Below, in pieces: positions 9,036 through 21,386 of a stretch of DNA of 56,125 bases. This DNA is from Deltaproteobacteria bacterium (GTDB taxonomy: Bacteria; Desulfobacterota; Desulfuromonadia; Geobacterales; DSM-12255). Each line of letters opens with the position of its first letter. Position 1 is the stretch's first letter. Position numbers and translations under genes: made by a program. Location of the stretch: the NCBI GenBank assembly GCA_021849045.1, contig JAJZTK010000008.1, positions 1 to 56,125 on the forward strand, read 5' to 3'. The notes beneath the pieces are model-generated. The model did not search any database, had not been told where the DNA came from, and worked only from the letters and a program-made list of their open reading frames with translations.

Positions 9036-9230
9036 TTAAGGCGTTACTTTGATCGCGAAATCGGGGCAACGGAGCTCGCACTGCATGCACTTGATGCAGG
9101 CCTCCAGATTCTTGACAGCCGCGACAAAACCCTGCATCTCCAGAACCTTGGTCGGGCAGAACTCCACGCAGATGTGACATCCCTTGCAGTACCGCTCGAT
9201 GATCTCTATCGTTGGCAGCTTCTTTTCCAT
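9036..9230 (-). CDS. korD: 2-oxoacid:ferredoxin oxidoreductase, delta (ferredoxin) subunit
   Basis: 64-residue dicluster ferredoxin with CKGCHICVEFCP and CIKCMQCELRCP, binding two [4Fe-4S] clusters that pass electrons from the catalytic subunits to free ferredoxin. First gene of korDABC. The ribosome site is AAGGAG at about 9 bp from the ATG. Its own promoter is predicted at 9283-9311. Confidence 0.92.
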   Translation of the reverse strand: MEKKLPTIEIIERYCKGCHICVEFCPTKVLEMQGFVAAVKNLEACIKCMQCELRCPDFAIKVTP

Positions 9231-9282
9231 CTACTTACGCTCCTTGTCGTTGAATAGGCCTTGCCGGCCCCAAAACCGCGTC

Positions 9283-9311
9283 AACATAACACGGAAGGAA
9301 TCCGGATTCAA
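9283..9311 (-). promoter_or_regulatory. Predicted promoter of korDABC
   Basis: On the minus strand TTGAAT (9311-9306) and TATGTT (9288-9283) are 17 bp apart, ending 52 bp before the korD start. The GTATAC palindrome of acnB and icd is absent here, so kor seems not to share that control. Confidence 0.5.
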
Positions 9312-9371
9312 GAAAAAGCCGTTTGAAATTGCCGTAAACAGCTTATGAACCAACTCTAATTAACAGCAGAA

Positions 9372-9406
9372 AAACGAAAGAAGGGCATGACGCCCTTCTT
9401 TCGTTT
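9372..9406. terminator. Terminator after mdh
   Basis: Perfect 15-bp stem (AAACGAAAGAAGGGC with its complement) and a 5-base loop. It lies 24 bp beyond the mdh stop, with a T-rich flank on the minus strand. It ends the icd-mdh transcript before the kor promoter. Confidence 0.9.
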
Positions 9407-9430
9407 GCAACTTCCGGCAACGAAGGGTGA

Positions 9431-10417
<987 letters not shown>

Positions 10418-10441
10418 CTACTCTTATGGCCTGCGGCTACA

Positions 10442-12697
<2,256 letters not shown>

Positions 12698-12875
12698 TTA
12701 CCTGAGGCTTACTGAAAGGAACGTGCAACAGCTTTATCCACACAGGGCATGGTCACCCCGAAGGGAATGACACATCAACTCACCATCTTCATCGACCAAC
12801 GACAACCTAACCGCCGCAGCGCCACTTGCAGACGACAATCACTGGCAAAATCGAAACTTTTCAGGGGCTTAAAAA

Positions 12876-12912
12876 TTTTGTATACAGTATACAAAACCCT
12901 TTTTTCTGTCAA
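12876..12912 (-). promoter_or_regulatory. icd promoter with GTATAC-type palindromic operator
   Basis: A 21-bp perfect palindrome centred on 12886 has the core TGTATACTGTATACA on the minus strand, flanked by TTT and AAA. A minus-strand TTGACA (12912-12907) precedes TATACT (12891-12886) inside the palindrome, with a 15-bp spacer. A second TTGACA copy lies at 12924-12919. The core is identical to the acnB site at 2424-2438. The rest of the 320-bp gap (12671-12990) is the icd leader and shows no gene. Confidence 0.7.
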
Positions 12913-12990
12913 GAAAAATGTCAAAACGCTAATTCTGAGGGGCCGGGGTCGGGCAACGACCAACACTCTTTCAATCGCCGGAGCCCTGAG

Positions 12991-13713
12991 CTAATGGATT
13001 GGATGTTCCTGGTTGTAACGGCGGGCCTCGGCCATATCGTCACGGCCAAAGTTACGGGGGATATGCAGTACCTGGCCGGGCCAGACAATGCGGGGGTCAC
13101 GGATCTGGTCCCGATTAGCCCGGTAGAGAAGGGGCCAGAGGGCTGCATCGTTGTAGACATCGGGCTGGGCCGCGATCTGGGGCAGGGATTCGCCCCGCTT
13201 GACGGTATGGGTAACGGCAAGCGGGTGCTGACGTGGCTTTTCAGCTGCCTTTCGCTCGGCATCGGTCCGTGCCTCGGCTTGCACGGCCCTGAGCCGAGAC
13301 GCCTCTCGTTCCTGCTCCCGGCGCCGTTCCTCTGCCGCTTCCCGTTCCTGCCGCTCACGGTCGGCAGCCCTTTGCGCCGCTTCCCGCTGCTGCCGTTTCG
13401 CCTCTTCGCGCCGGACGCGCTCGGCATCCACCTGTTCGGTCAGCAGCTTTCCCTTTGTCAGGGCCAGCAGATAGAACTGCTCTGCGTCTTCATCTTCGTC
13501 ATCGGAGAGGAGCAGTTCCCCTTGACGAAAGGCGTTTTCCAGGTCGGCAAACTCCTCGGGAAAGAAGGTCTTGCCCCCTTTTCCCCGAGCGATCTCGATG
13601 GCGGTCCGGGCCTCGGGCCGCCAGCTGTGGAGCTGCTCGGAACAGGCCACCAGCATAAGTAGGATGAGGGCCAGCAGCAACGCCTGGCCAGCCGCTTTTC
13701 GCACCAGTCCCAC
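12991..13713 (-). CDS. LysM-domain lipoprotein with coiled coil
   Basis: 240 residues. Lipoprotein signal ALLLALILLMLVAC (Cys about 24). A helical region follows (SWRPEARTAIEIARGKGGKTFFPEEFADLENAFRQGE). A strongly charged coiled coil rich in Glu, Arg and Ala spans about 95-165. The C-terminal LysM domain (about 170-225; VTHTVKRGESLPQIAAQPDVYNDAALWPLLYRANR, then IVWPGQVLHIP) should bind peptidoglycan. It is probably an envelope scaffold. GTG start only 5 bp after the aspS stop with a weak ribosome site, so translation is likely coupled. A nearby second GTG is possible. Confidence 0.8.
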   Translation of the reverse strand: MGLVRKAAGQALLLALILLMLVACSEQLHSWRPEARTAIEIARGKGGKTFFPEEFADLENAFRQGELLLSDDEDEDAEQFYLLALTKGKLLTEQVDAERVRREEAKRQQREAAQRAADRERQEREAAEERRREQEREASRLRAVQAEARTDAERKAAEKPRQHPLAVTHTVKRGESLPQIAAQPDVYNDAALWPLLYRANRDQIRDPRIVWPGQVLHIPRNFGRDDMAEARRYNQEHPIH

Positions 13714-13718
13714 CCGCC

Positions 13719-15500
13719 CTATTTGGTCGTAACGCGGATACCCAGTTCCCGCAGCTGCTTGTCGTCCACCAGAGACGGGGCTTCGGACATGAGGCAGGTC
13801 CCTTTTTGGGTTTTCGGGAAGGCGATGACGTCCCGGATCGATTCGCTGCCGGTAAGCAGCATGACCAGCCGGTCGAGACCGAAGGCAATGCCGCCGTGGG
13901 GCGGCGTGCCGTACTCCAGGGCATCCAGCAGGAAGCCGAACTTGGCCCTTTTGTCCTCTTCCGTGTGGCCGAGCATCTTGAACATGAGAGACTGGATGGC
14001 TTCCTGATGGATCCTGATGGAGCCGCCGCCGATCTCGTTGCCATTCAGGACCAGGTCGTAGGCCTTGGCCCGGCAGCGCCCCGGATCGGACTCCACATAC
14101 TCCAGGTCCTCGTCCATCGGTGCCGTAAACGGATGATGCACCGCTGCCCAGCGCTTATCGTCCTCGTCCCACTCCAGGAGCGGAAAGTCGGTGATCCAGA
14201 CGAAGCGGAACGTATCCTTGTCCGCCAGCCCCAGCAGCTTGGCCAAATGGTTGCGCAGCTTGCCAAGGGAGTCGTTGACAACCTTCGGCTTGTCCGCGAC
14301 AAAGAGGAGCAGGTCCCCCTCCTGGGCATCGAAGGCCTTGTTCATGGCCGCAATCTCGTCAGGGGTGAAGAACTTGGCAATGGGCGAATGCCACTCGCCG
14401 TTTTCGATCTTCACGTAGGCGAGCCCCTTGGCACCGTAGATCCTGGCAAACTCGGTCAGGTCGTCGATCTCCTTGCGGGAGAACCGGGCGCACCCCTTGG
14501 CATTGAGCCCCTTGATGATCCCGCCGCCGGCCGCAACTTCGGCAAAAACCTTGAAGCCTGCCCCTTTGACCAGATCGGTCAGTTCCACCAGTTCCAGGCC
14601 GAAGCGCAGGTCAGGGTTATCCACCCCAAAACGGCGGATCGCCTCCTGGTAGGTCATGCGGGGAACCGGCAGCTGGACGTCGACCCCTTTCGCCTCCTTG
14701 AAGACCGTGGCAATCAACCCTTCCATGACCTTGATGATATCGTCCCGATCGATGAACGACATCTCGCAATCGATCTGGGTGAATTCCGGCTGGCGGTCGG
14801 CCCGCAGATCCTCGTCACGGAAACAGCGGACAACCTGGAAATAACGGTCGTAGCCCGAGATCATCAGGATCTGCTTGAAGATCTGGGGAGACTGGGGCAG
14901 GGCATAGAACTGGCCGCGGTTTATTCGCGACGGCACCAGGAAGTCCCTTGCCCCTTCCGGAGTGGATTTGGTGAGGAACGGCGTCTCCAGCTCCAGGAAC
15001 CCGTTGTCGGTCAGGTAGCGGCGGGTGGTCTGGGCCACCCTGGAACGCAGGATCATGTTCTCCTGCAGGACGGTCCGCCGCAGGTCCAGGTAGCGGTATT
15101 TGAGACGGAGGTTTTCGGCCACGTCCACGTAGTCGTCAAGGGTAAAGGGAAGCGCCTTGGAGCGGTTGAGCACGCGGCACTCCACCACGGTCACCTCCAC
15201 CTCGCCGGTCTTCATGTTCGGGTTCACGGTCCCTTCGGGGCGGGGAATGACCTTACCCTTCACCGCCACCACGAACTCGCTCCGGATCGCCTCGGCCTTG
15301 CCGTGGGATTCAGCCCCCAGCTCCGGATCGAAGACGATCTGGGCAATCCCCTCGCGGTCGCGCAGATCGACGAAGATGAGACCGCCGTGGTCGCGCCGGC
15401 GGTGGGCCCAGCCCATCAGAACCACCTCCCTGCCGATGTCGGCGGCGGTGAGGGCGCCACAGTAATGGCTGCGCTTCCAGTCCCCGAGAAACTCTATCAT
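13719..15500 (-). CDS. aspS: Aspartyl-tRNA synthetase
   Basis: 593 residues from ATG at 15500, which has AGGAGGT 7 bp upstream; an in-frame ATG 30 bp earlier lacks such a site. Class II synthetase. It has an N-terminal OB fold ([23 protein letters not shown]), motif 1 region ([20 protein letters not shown]), motif 2 ([20 protein letters not shown]), the bacterial insertion domain, and motif 3 ([15 protein letters not shown]). Charges tRNA-Asp. Whether it also charges tRNA-Asn depends on the amidotransferase genes elsewhere. Confidence 0.97.
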   Translation of the reverse strand: MIEFLGDWKRSHYCGALTAADIGREVVLMGWAHRRRDHGGLIFVDLRDREGIAQIVFDPELGAESHGKAEAIRSEFVVAVKGKVIPRPEGTVNPNMKTGEVEVTVVECRVLNRSKALPFTLDDYVDVAENLRLKYRYLDLRRTVLQENMILRSRVAQTTRRYLTDNGFLELETPFLTKSTPEGARDFLVPSRINRGQFYALPQSPQIFKQILMISGYDRYFQVVRCFRDEDLRADRQPEFTQIDCEMSFIDRDDIIKVMEGLIATVFKEAKGVDVQLPVPRMTYQEAIRRFGVDNPDLRFGLELVELTDLVKGAGFKVFAEVAAGGGIIKGLNAKGCARFSRKEIDDLTEFARIYGAKGLAYVKIENGEWHSPIAKFFTPDEIAAMNKAFDAQEGDLLLFVADKPKVVNDSLGKLRNHLAKLLGLADKDTFRFVWITDFPLLEWDEDDKRWAAVHHPFTAPMDEDLEYVESDPGRCRAKAYDLVLNGNEIGGGSIRIHQEAIQSLMFKMLGHTEEDKRAKFGFLLDALEYGTPPHGGIAFGLDRLVMLLTGSESIRDVIAFPKTQKGTCLMSEAPSLVDDKQLRELGIRVTTK

Positions 15501-15610
15501 TGCAGAACCTCCTGATAAGGAAATATTCATGTATTAGGAAAATAGCGGTTGAGTATACCCAAAAGCAGGGGAGGCATCAAGGATTAATGCCTGAAAAGGT
15601 GGGGCAGGTA

Positions 15611-15636
15611 CAGGGGCGATGGCTGCACCGCCCCTG
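15611..15636. terminator. Hairpin between the M42 peptidase gene and aspS
   Basis: CAGGGGCG (15611-15618) pairs with CGCCCCTG (15629-15636). It sits just after the leftward M42 peptidase stop. There is no clear T-run, so it is a weak or Rho-assisted terminator at best. Confidence 0.4.
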
Positions 15637-15648
15637 AGGAATAAAATC

Positions 15649-16719
15649 TCAGGCGGGAATAAACGCGTTCCGATCCTTTATCTTCGGCAGGACCGCTACG
15701 ATCAGGCGCACGGCGTTCTCCAGGTCGGACAGGGAAAGAACCTCCACCGGTGTGTGCATGTAGCGGAGCGGGATCTTCACCAGGGCCGTTGCCACCCCGC
15801 CACGGGAGATCTGCATGACGTTGGCGTCGGTGCCGGTGGCGCGGGGGATACCGGTGAACTGAACCGGGATCTTTTCCTTTTCCGCCGTCCCGGCCAGCAG
15901 ATCGAACAGGGCCGGGTTGATGTTGGCGCCCCTCGGCAGGATGGGCCCCTTGCCGATGGCCACCTCGCCGTTGTGCTTTTTCTCCACATCCGGCTGATCG
16001 GTGGCAAAGTCCACTTCGACACAGATCCCCACATCGGGGTTCACCGTGTAGCTGCTGGTGGTGCCGCCCCGCAGCCCCACCTCCTCCTGGACGGACGAGA
16101 CGCCATAAAGATCGACCGGCAGCTTTTTGGCACGGGCCGCCACCCGGCGCAGCACCTCGGCCACCACGAAACTGCCCGCCTTGTCGTCGAAGCCGCTGGC
16201 AGTCACCCTGTCCCCATGAAGCCGCGCTAGCCCGCCACTGAAGGTAACCGGATCACCGACCCGTACCAGCCCGGCCGCTTCATTGCGATCAACAGCGCCG
16301 ATGTCGATATACTGGGCATCGAGCTTTACCACCGTCTCCCGGTCCTTCGGTTCCATCAGATGGATCGGCCGCTTGCCGATCACCCCCTGGATGGCTCCCT
16401 GCCGGGCATGGATCTGTACCCTGAGCCCCGGGGTCAGGTGCGGATCGACGCCGCCGATGGCACCGAAATAGATGAACCCCTTGTCGTCCAGGTACTTCAC
16501 CTGCAGGCCGATTTCGTCCGAATGGCCGACCAGCATGACCCGGGGGCATTCCTTGCCGCTGCCCGGAATATGGCCGTAGACGTTGCCCAGCACATCGGTC
16601 GTCACCCGGGCGTATGGTTCCAGATAGCTCCGGAAGACCCGTTGTGCCGGTTGCTCGTACCCCGACGGGCTCGGCGCCGCGAGAAGATTCTCCAGAAAGA
16701 CATATGATTCATCGTGCAT
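15649..16719 (-). CDS. M42 family metallopeptidase
   Basis: 356 residues. Dimetal aminopeptidase/endoglucanase-like family with visible ligands: His-Asp in MLVGHSDEIGLQVK, bridging Asp in GFDDKAGSFV, Glu pair in SSVQEEVGLRGG, Asp in CVEVDFATD, and His in RYMHTPVEVLS. Expected to trim peptides from the N-terminus in the cytoplasm. I prefer ATG at 16719, because an AGGAGGG site precedes it. The longer frame from 16746 would put that site inside the coding sequence. Confidence 0.88.
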   Translation of the reverse strand: MHDESYVFLENLLAAPSPSGYEQPAQRVFRSYLEPYARVTTDVLGNVYGHIPGSGKECPRVMLVGHSDEIGLQVKYLDDKGFIYFGAIGGVDPHLTPGLRVQIHARQGAIQGVIGKRPIHLMEPKDRETVVKLDAQYIDIGAVDRNEAAGLVRVGDPVTFSGGLARLHGDRVTASGFDDKAGSFVVAEVLRRVAARAKKLPVDLYGVSSVQEEVGLRGGTTSSYTVNPDVGICVEVDFATDQPDVEKKHNGEVAIGKGPILPRGANINPALFDLLAGTAEKEKIPVQFTGIPRATGTDANVMQISRGGVATALVKIPLRYMHTPVEVLSLSDLENAVRLIVAVLPKIKDRNAFIPA

Positions 16720-16763
16720 TACGGTATCTCCCTCCTGATCACTCACCAGTTCAACCGCTCCGA

Positions 16764-17264
16764 CTACATGGGGTACTTGCCCAGGGAAGCGGGATCGATA
16801 TTTTCCAGGAATTCGGTCAGCCGGCGGGCCGTGCTCTCCTTCAGCACCTGCTCGTCCTGCAGATCCATGACCGTGGCCCGGTTGACCACCTCCTCCGCCA
16901 CCATGACCGGGAGATTGAAGCGCATGGCAGCCACGATCGCCTCGCTGGGGCGAACCTGCATGGTTACCCCCTCCCCAGCGCCCTCAAAGCGGACCGACGC
17001 GGCATAGAGACCATCGTTCAGACTGTCGATGGTAACGCTCGCCACCACCATGCCGATCTGCTTAAGGAAGGAGCCGAGCAGGTCCCGTCGTCCCCCCTGA
17101 TTCAGCAGTTCACGGTTGAGGAGTTCGGTCACGACGGTCAGGACATCCAGCTTGTTGAGCCAGAGGGGCAGCGTGACCTTGCCGTCACCATCTTTGAGAA
17201 GCACCATGGGACGCTGGCTGAGTGAATCGAGGGAAAAGCCGTGAATGTTCAGTCGGTGATACAT
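16764..17264 (-). CDS. Bifunctional nuclease family protein (DUF151)
   Basis: 166 residues. Matches the DUF151/BFN fold: GFSLDSLSQRPMVLLKDGDGKVTLPLWL at the N-terminus, ELLNRELLNQGGRRDLLGSFLKQIG, and RPSEAIVAAMRFNLPVMVAEEVV. Plant and Thermotoga members gave the family its nuclease name, but the bacterial function is not well defined. It lies 37 bp after miaB and 44 bp before the M42 gene, all leftward. Confidence 0.85.
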   Translation of the reverse strand: MYHRLNIHGFSLDSLSQRPMVLLKDGDGKVTLPLWLNKLDVLTVVTELLNRELLNQGGRRDLLGSFLKQIGMVVASVTIDSLNDGLYAASVRFEGAGEGVTMQVRPSEAIVAAMRFNLPVMVAEEVVNRATVMDLQDEQVLKESTARRLTEFLENIDPASLGKYPM

Positions 17265-17301
17265 GAAAAACCTCTGATAATAGGATCAAGGAACAAAAAC
17301 G

Positions 17302-18642
17302 TCACGCGGCCTGAATGCCGGGGACAACAAGCTCGCCCAGGAGCGAGTTCTGGTAGGCCGTGACAACGGTCACCTCGACCAATTGACCAACCAGATCCGG
17401 CGTGCCGGGGAAATTGACCACCCGGTTGCCCGAGGTCCGACCGTAGCACTGCCCCTCCCGCTTGCTCGGCCCTTCCACCAGCAGCTGTTGCCGGCTGCCG
17501 ACGAAACTCCGGTGCCGTGCCAGGGAGATCTCCCTTTGCCTGGTCTGGAGCTGGTCGAGACGGGCCAGTTTCTCCTTGCGGGAGGTATTGTCAGCAAGGG
17601 TTGCCGCCGTGGTTTCCGGCCGCACCGAGTAGATGAAGGAGAAGAGATCGGAAAACTCCACCTCGTCCATGAGCGACAGGGTCTCCCGGAAATCGGCGTC
17701 GGTCTCGCCGGGAAACCCGACAATGATATCCCCGGTGATCTGGATATCGGGCCGGGCAGCCTTCAGGGACGCCACCATGGCCAGATACTCCTGCCGGGTG
17801 TAGCCGCGGTTCATGAGAGCCAGTATCCGGTCGCTCCCGGATTGGGCCGGCAGGTGAAAATGGGAGCAGAGCTTATCCATGTCTGCAAAACAGTCCACGA
17901 GGGCCGGCGACAGGTCCTTCGGGTGGGAAGTGGTGAAGCGTATCCGTTCTATGCCCGAAATGGCGGCCACTGCCCGGAGCAGCCCGGCAAAGTCCATTTC
18001 ACCATTGCTCTTCAGACCATAGGAATTGACGTTCTGGCCAAGGAGAGTCACCTCCCTGACGCCGTTATCGGCCAGACGCCGGATCTCGTCCAGGATATCG
18101 CCGGAGCGGCGGCTGATCTCCCGACCGCGCACATGGGGGACAATACAATAGGAGCAGAAGTTGTCACACCCCTGCATGATGGTCACGAAGCGGGTCACGC
18201 CGCCGCTGCTGCTGTCGGTCGGAAAGAGGTTCAGCCGTGTCTCAGTGTCAAGAAAATCCACCTCTGCGGTCCGCCGCCCCAGTTCCGCGGCCTGGACCAT
18301 CTGCCTGACCAGGTGGATGGAGTGGGTGCCGAAGACGAAATCCAGGTGACGAAGCCGCTTCAGGAGCCGCTCACCTTCCTGCTGGGCCACGCACCCGCCA
18401 ACCCCAAGAATGAAGCTAGGTTGGCGGCGCTTGCGGCCACTGTAGTTCTCCAGGTGCTGGATGACCTTCTCTTCGGCCCGGGCCCGGACACTGCAGGTAT
18501 TCAGGATCACCAGATCGGCCCGGTCGGCATCGTCGGTCTGCTCATAGCCGATCTCCGCCAGTTGGGCCGCAATCTTGCCCGACTCCTCGACATTCATCTG
18601 GCAGCCAAAAGTTTCCAGGTACAGCTGTTTCAACTGATTCAC
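17302..18642 (-). CDS. miaB: tRNA-2-methylthio-N6-dimethylallyladenosine synthase
   Basis: 446 residues. Radical SAM methylthiotransferase acting on i6A37 of tRNAs that read UNN codons. N-terminal UPF0004 domain with cluster cysteines Cys14 (TFGCQMN), Cys50 (LNTCSVR) and Cys84 (GVGGCVAQ). Radical SAM motif MQGCDNFCSYCIVPHVRGRE with Cys159, Cys163 and Cys166. C-terminal TRAM domain ends about residue 440. All six expected cysteines are present, so it should be active. Confidence 0.96.
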   Translation of the reverse strand: MNQLKQLYLETFGCQMNVEESGKIAAQLAEIGYEQTDDADRADLVILNTCSVRARAEEKVIQHLENYSGRKRRQPSFILGVGGCVAQQEGERLLKRLRHLDFVFGTHSIHLVRQMVQAAELGRRTAEVDFLDTETRLNLFPTDSSSGGVTRFVTIMQGCDNFCSYCIVPHVRGREISRRSGDILDEIRRLADNGVREVTLLGQNVNSYGLKSNGEMDFAGLLRAVAAISGIERIRFTTSHPKDLSPALVDCFADMDKLCSHFHLPAQSGSDRILALMNRGYTRQEYLAMVASLKAARPDIQITGDIIVGFPGETDADFRETLSLMDEVEFSDLFSFIYSVRPETTAATLADNTSRKEKLARLDQLQTRQREISLARHRSFVGSRQQLLVEGPSKREGQCYGRTSGNRVVNFPGTPDLVGQLVEVTVVTAYQNSLLGELVVPGIQAA

Positions 18643-18718
18643 GACAGTCCTTACGCAGGTGGAATAAAGCGGAATAGTACGGGATTTGCCGCTGCCTCGT
18701 CAACTGATTCCGAGCCCC

Positions 18719-18767
18719 GCGAGCGGCAGCATCCCGATAACGGGCCGCTACCGCTCGCTTTATCGGG
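18719..18767. other. Two interlocked 8-bp inverted repeats between miaB and rpsT
   Basis: GCGAGCGG (18719-18726) can pair with CCGCTCGC (18751-18758). CCCGATAA (18733-18740) can pair with TTATCGGG (18760-18767). The order left-left-right-right makes a pseudoknot or two exclusive hairpins. It lies upstream of the predicted rpsT promoter in the 263-bp divergent gap. It may be chance or a degraded repeat. Confidence 0.4.
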
Positions 18768-18820
18768 TAAAGTGAAAGTGATACTGCCCATAGGTTGGCA
18801 GACGGGGTATGAATTTATCC

Positions 18821-18848
18821 TTGACAGCGACAAAGCACCGATGCTAAA
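18821..18848 (+). promoter_or_regulatory. Possible rpsT promoter
   Basis: TTGACA at 18821-18826 is followed after 15-16 bp by TGCTAA or GCTAAA (18842-18848). The -10 is weak and the spacer short. The position, about 60 bp before rpsT, is right. Confidence 0.35.
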
Positions 18849-18905
18849 AAGTCTCTTTCAAAGAAACCAATACAACCAAAATTTTCCATATTCTGGAGGT
18901 GCAGT

Positions 18906-19169
18906 TTGGCAAATCACAAGTCGGCAATCAAGAGAAACAAGCAGAATCAGGTCCGTAACGCCAGGAATAAGCATTCCCGCTCCACCCTGCGTACGTTCGT
19001 CAAGCGGGTCCGCGAGGCCGTTGAGAGCAAGGACCAGAACGCCGCCAAGGAAGCGCTCGCCGCTGCCATCCCGGTAATCGACAAGGCCGCATCCAAGGGC
19101 GTCATCCACAAGTCCAACGCCTCCCGGAACGTCTCACGCCTCACCAAGCTGGTCAGCACCCTCGGTTAA
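18906..19169 (+). CDS. rpsT: 30S ribosomal protein S20
   Basis: 87 residues, highly basic: [22 protein letters not shown] at the N-terminus and [18 protein letters not shown] at the C-terminus are the S20 signatures. Binds 16S rRNA early in 30S assembly. The start is TTG at 18906 behind TGGAGGTG. Non-ATG starts are known for rpsT in other bacteria, where they take part in translational self-control. Monocistronic, closed by a terminator at 19201. In G. sulfurreducens, as I recall, rpsT adjoins holA; here the island separates them. Confidence 0.96.
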   Translation: MANHKSAIKRNKQNQVRNARNKHSRSTLRTFVKRVREAVESKDQNAAKEALAAAIPVIDKAASKGVIHKSNASRNVSRLTKLVSTLG

Positions 19170-19200
19170 CATCCAGCCGTTGACAATACAATAAGCACTG

Positions 19201-19226
19201 AAAAGGGACCGTTCACGGTCCCTTTT
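19201..19226 (+). terminator. rpsT terminator
   Basis: An 11-bp stem (AAAAGGGACCG with CGGTCCCTTTT), a 4-base TTCA loop and a run of six T. It lies 32 bp after the rpsT stop and also marks the left edge of the accessory island. Confidence 0.9.
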
Positions 19227-19264
19227 TTCGTAGCCCCTCCAAGCCCTTCGCAGGGCGTGCCATG

Positions 19265-19774
19265 CTATGACGTTACCAGCCGTTGCAAATCCTTGATCAG
19301 CAGAAACAGGTGGTACGGATCGGTTGGGCTTGGCTCAAAGCCCCAGCCCAGATACCAGTTCCGTGCGGGGTCATCCTTGGCATGGACAATGAGCGCCCGG
19401 ATGCCGGCAAGATCGGCCGCCTGCATCGTTCGCAGCAGGGCATCTTTCAGCAGAGCGCGGCCGAGGCCGCTCCCCTGGTGATCCCGGTCAACCGCCAGGC
19501 GCGCCAGAATCATCACCGGCACCGGATGCCGTGCCAATCCCTTTCTTACCCGACCGGTTGCGTCTGCCGGCTCCACGCTGCCGACAGCCAGGCTGTAAAA
19601 CCCGGCCACCGCGCCATCCTGGCAACAGACATAGGTCTGGGCACTGTTTGCCTTCTGGTTTATCATGGCAAAGCGTTGCAGAAACTGGTTCAGTGCGGGT
19701 TGGCCGCAATCGAAAGAGGTGACGTTATCGGTCACCTCCATCTTGCGGACAGGTTCGTAGCGCGCCGCCTTCAA
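19265..19774 (-). CDS. GNAT-family toxin (TacT/AtaT-like acetyltransferase)
   Basis: 169 residues. The GNAT acetyl-CoA motif is ILARLAVDRDHQGSGLGRALLKDAL, with upstream VTSFDCGQPALNQFLQRFA and downstream HAKDDPARNWYLGWGFEPSPTDP, the pattern of tRNA-acetylating toxins. Such toxins acetylate the amino group on charged tRNA and block translation. It overlaps the DUF1778 antitoxin stop by 4 bp, the standard TacAT order (antitoxin first). A housekeeping acetyltransferase is unlikely given this pairing. Confidence 0.88.
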   Translation of the reverse strand: MKAARYEPVRKMEVTDNVTSFDCGQPALNQFLQRFAMINQKANSAQTYVCCQDGAVAGFYSLAVGSVEPADATGRVRKGLARHPVPVMILARLAVDRDHQGSGLGRALLKDALLRTMQAADLAGIRALIVHAKDDPARNWYLGWGFEPSPTDPYHLFLLIKDLQRLVTS

Positions 19775-20052
19775 TCCAGCACGCCCGGCTTGGTCAACAG
19801 GCTTTTCAGGCGGGAGCGTGATGCCGCCACAGGCTGGTCAAGAACCTGCTGGAATGCCTGCCACTGCTCATCGTTCAGCACAAAGCGCCTGCGGTCGGCA
19901 AGCGCCTGATTGGCGGCGGTTATCCCTGCATCCAGCAGAAATTCGCTGACGCTTTTGTGACAGGCCCGCGCGGCCTCCTGAAACAACTGCTTTACCGACG
20001 CGTTGGTGCGCACATCGATACGCTCGGTTTTGGGCATGGCAATGGTCGGCAT
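19771..20052 (-). CDS. DUF1778 ribbon-helix-helix antitoxin
   Basis: 93 residues. An N-terminal RHH DNA-binding segment (KTERIDVRTNASVKQLFQEAARACHKSVSEFLLDAG) is followed by a C-terminal toxin-binding tail (RRRFVLNDEQWQAFQQVLDQP). I chose ATG at 20052 for its AAGGAGG site; the frame is open to 20130 but without one. It should neutralise the GNAT toxin and repress the shared promoter at 20083-20112. Confidence 0.87.
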   Translation of the reverse strand: MPTIAMPKTERIDVRTNASVKQLFQEAARACHKSVSEFLLDAGITAANQALADRRRFVLNDEQWQAFQQVLDQPVAASRSRLKSLLTKPGVLD

Positions 20053-20082
20053 GTACGTATCCTCCTTCATCCGGGATACGGT

Positions 20083-20112
20083 CATTGTACTGTACGGACA
20101 ATGTACTGACAA
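20083..20112 (-). promoter_or_regulatory. Promoter and operator of the DUF1778/GNAT pair
   Basis: Minus-strand TTGTCA (20112-20107) and TACAAT (20089-20084) are 17 bp apart. An inverted repeat CATTGT (20083-20088) with ACAATG (20098-20103) covers the -10. This fits autoregulation by the RHH antitoxin. Confidence 0.55.
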
Positions 20113-20118
20113 GGATAA

Positions 20119-20807
<689 letters not shown>

Positions 20808-20860
20808 GCAGAGCGATCGGTCGGACTTGCTTCAAAATCCCATCCCAGAACCGGCACAAG

Positions 20861-21047
20861 ATATTCTATCTCTGGAGACCGATAGTAGAGGATGCAGACG
20901 ATGATTTTATCCTGGAACTTGCCGTAAAGTGCGGAGCGGACATCATTGCCTGGATGGAATGTGAAAGACTTTCAGCAGGCCGGGAAATTCGGTCTTATGG
21001 TTAAGACACCGGCAGAGTTTTTGTTTGCCGCCAGGGAGGCCCGATAA
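20861..21047 (+). pseudogene. Remnant of a second PIN-family toxin gene (COG1569-like), frameshifted
   Basis: The C-terminal half of a COG1569-type PIN protein is readable: FYLWRPIVEDADDDFILELA, then KCGADIIAW, then after a frame change NVKDFQQAGKFGLMVKTPAE and FLFAAREAR before TAA at 21045-21047. The break is a duplicated TGGA at 20951-20958; removing one copy restores IAWNVKDF. The N-terminal half with the first catalytic Asp is missing. An ATG-led frame from 20801 to 21004 exists but starts in unrelated sequence and ends at the frameshift. Confidence 0.75.
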
Positions 21048-21102
21048 CGGGTTATCTTTTCCGAAAACAATTCACTTGTAACATCCCCTCAAGGGGTATA
21101 TT
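21043..21102 (+). promoter_or_regulatory. Control region of the RelE/XRE pair
   Basis: A GATAAC-GG-GTTATC palindrome (21043-21056) is followed by TTGTAA (21076-21081) and TATATT (21097-21102). The 15-bp spacer is short. A CCCCTCAAGGGG hairpin lies within it. The gene starts 9 bp after the -10. Confidence 0.4.
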
Positions 21103-21110
21103 TTGTCAAC

Positions 21111-21386
21111 ATGCACTGGACTGTTACCTTTACCGGCAAGGCGAAAAAACAGATTGAAAAGCTGCCTGAACGGGTACGACTGCTGCTTTTTCAGCTTGCC
21201 AGAGAGATAGAAGCAGCAGGTCCGGTACGGGGCGATTGGCCCAACTATTCAAAGCTCGGCAGCAACCGGCATCACTGTCACCTCAAAAAAGGGCAGCCGA
21301 CCTATGTCGCGGTCTGGAGTGAAGACCGTAGCGCCGTATCAGTGGAGATAATCTATGCAGGCACACACGAAAAGGCACCCTATTGA
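21111..21386 (+). CDS. RelE/HigB-type toxin
   Basis: 91 residues. RelE/ParE fold: VTFTGKAKKQIEKLPERVRLLLFQLAREIEAAGPVRGDWPNYSKLG, then HHCHLKKGQPTYVAVW and a C-terminal EIIYAGTHEKAPY. Family members cut mRNA in the ribosomal A site. The toxin gene comes first and the XRE antitoxin second with a 32-bp overlap, the HigBA order. Confidence 0.85.
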   Translation: MHWTVTFTGKAKKQIEKLPERVRLLLFQLAREIEAAGPVRGDWPNYSKLGSNRHHCHLKKGQPTYVAVWSEDRSAVSVEIIYAGTHEKAPY

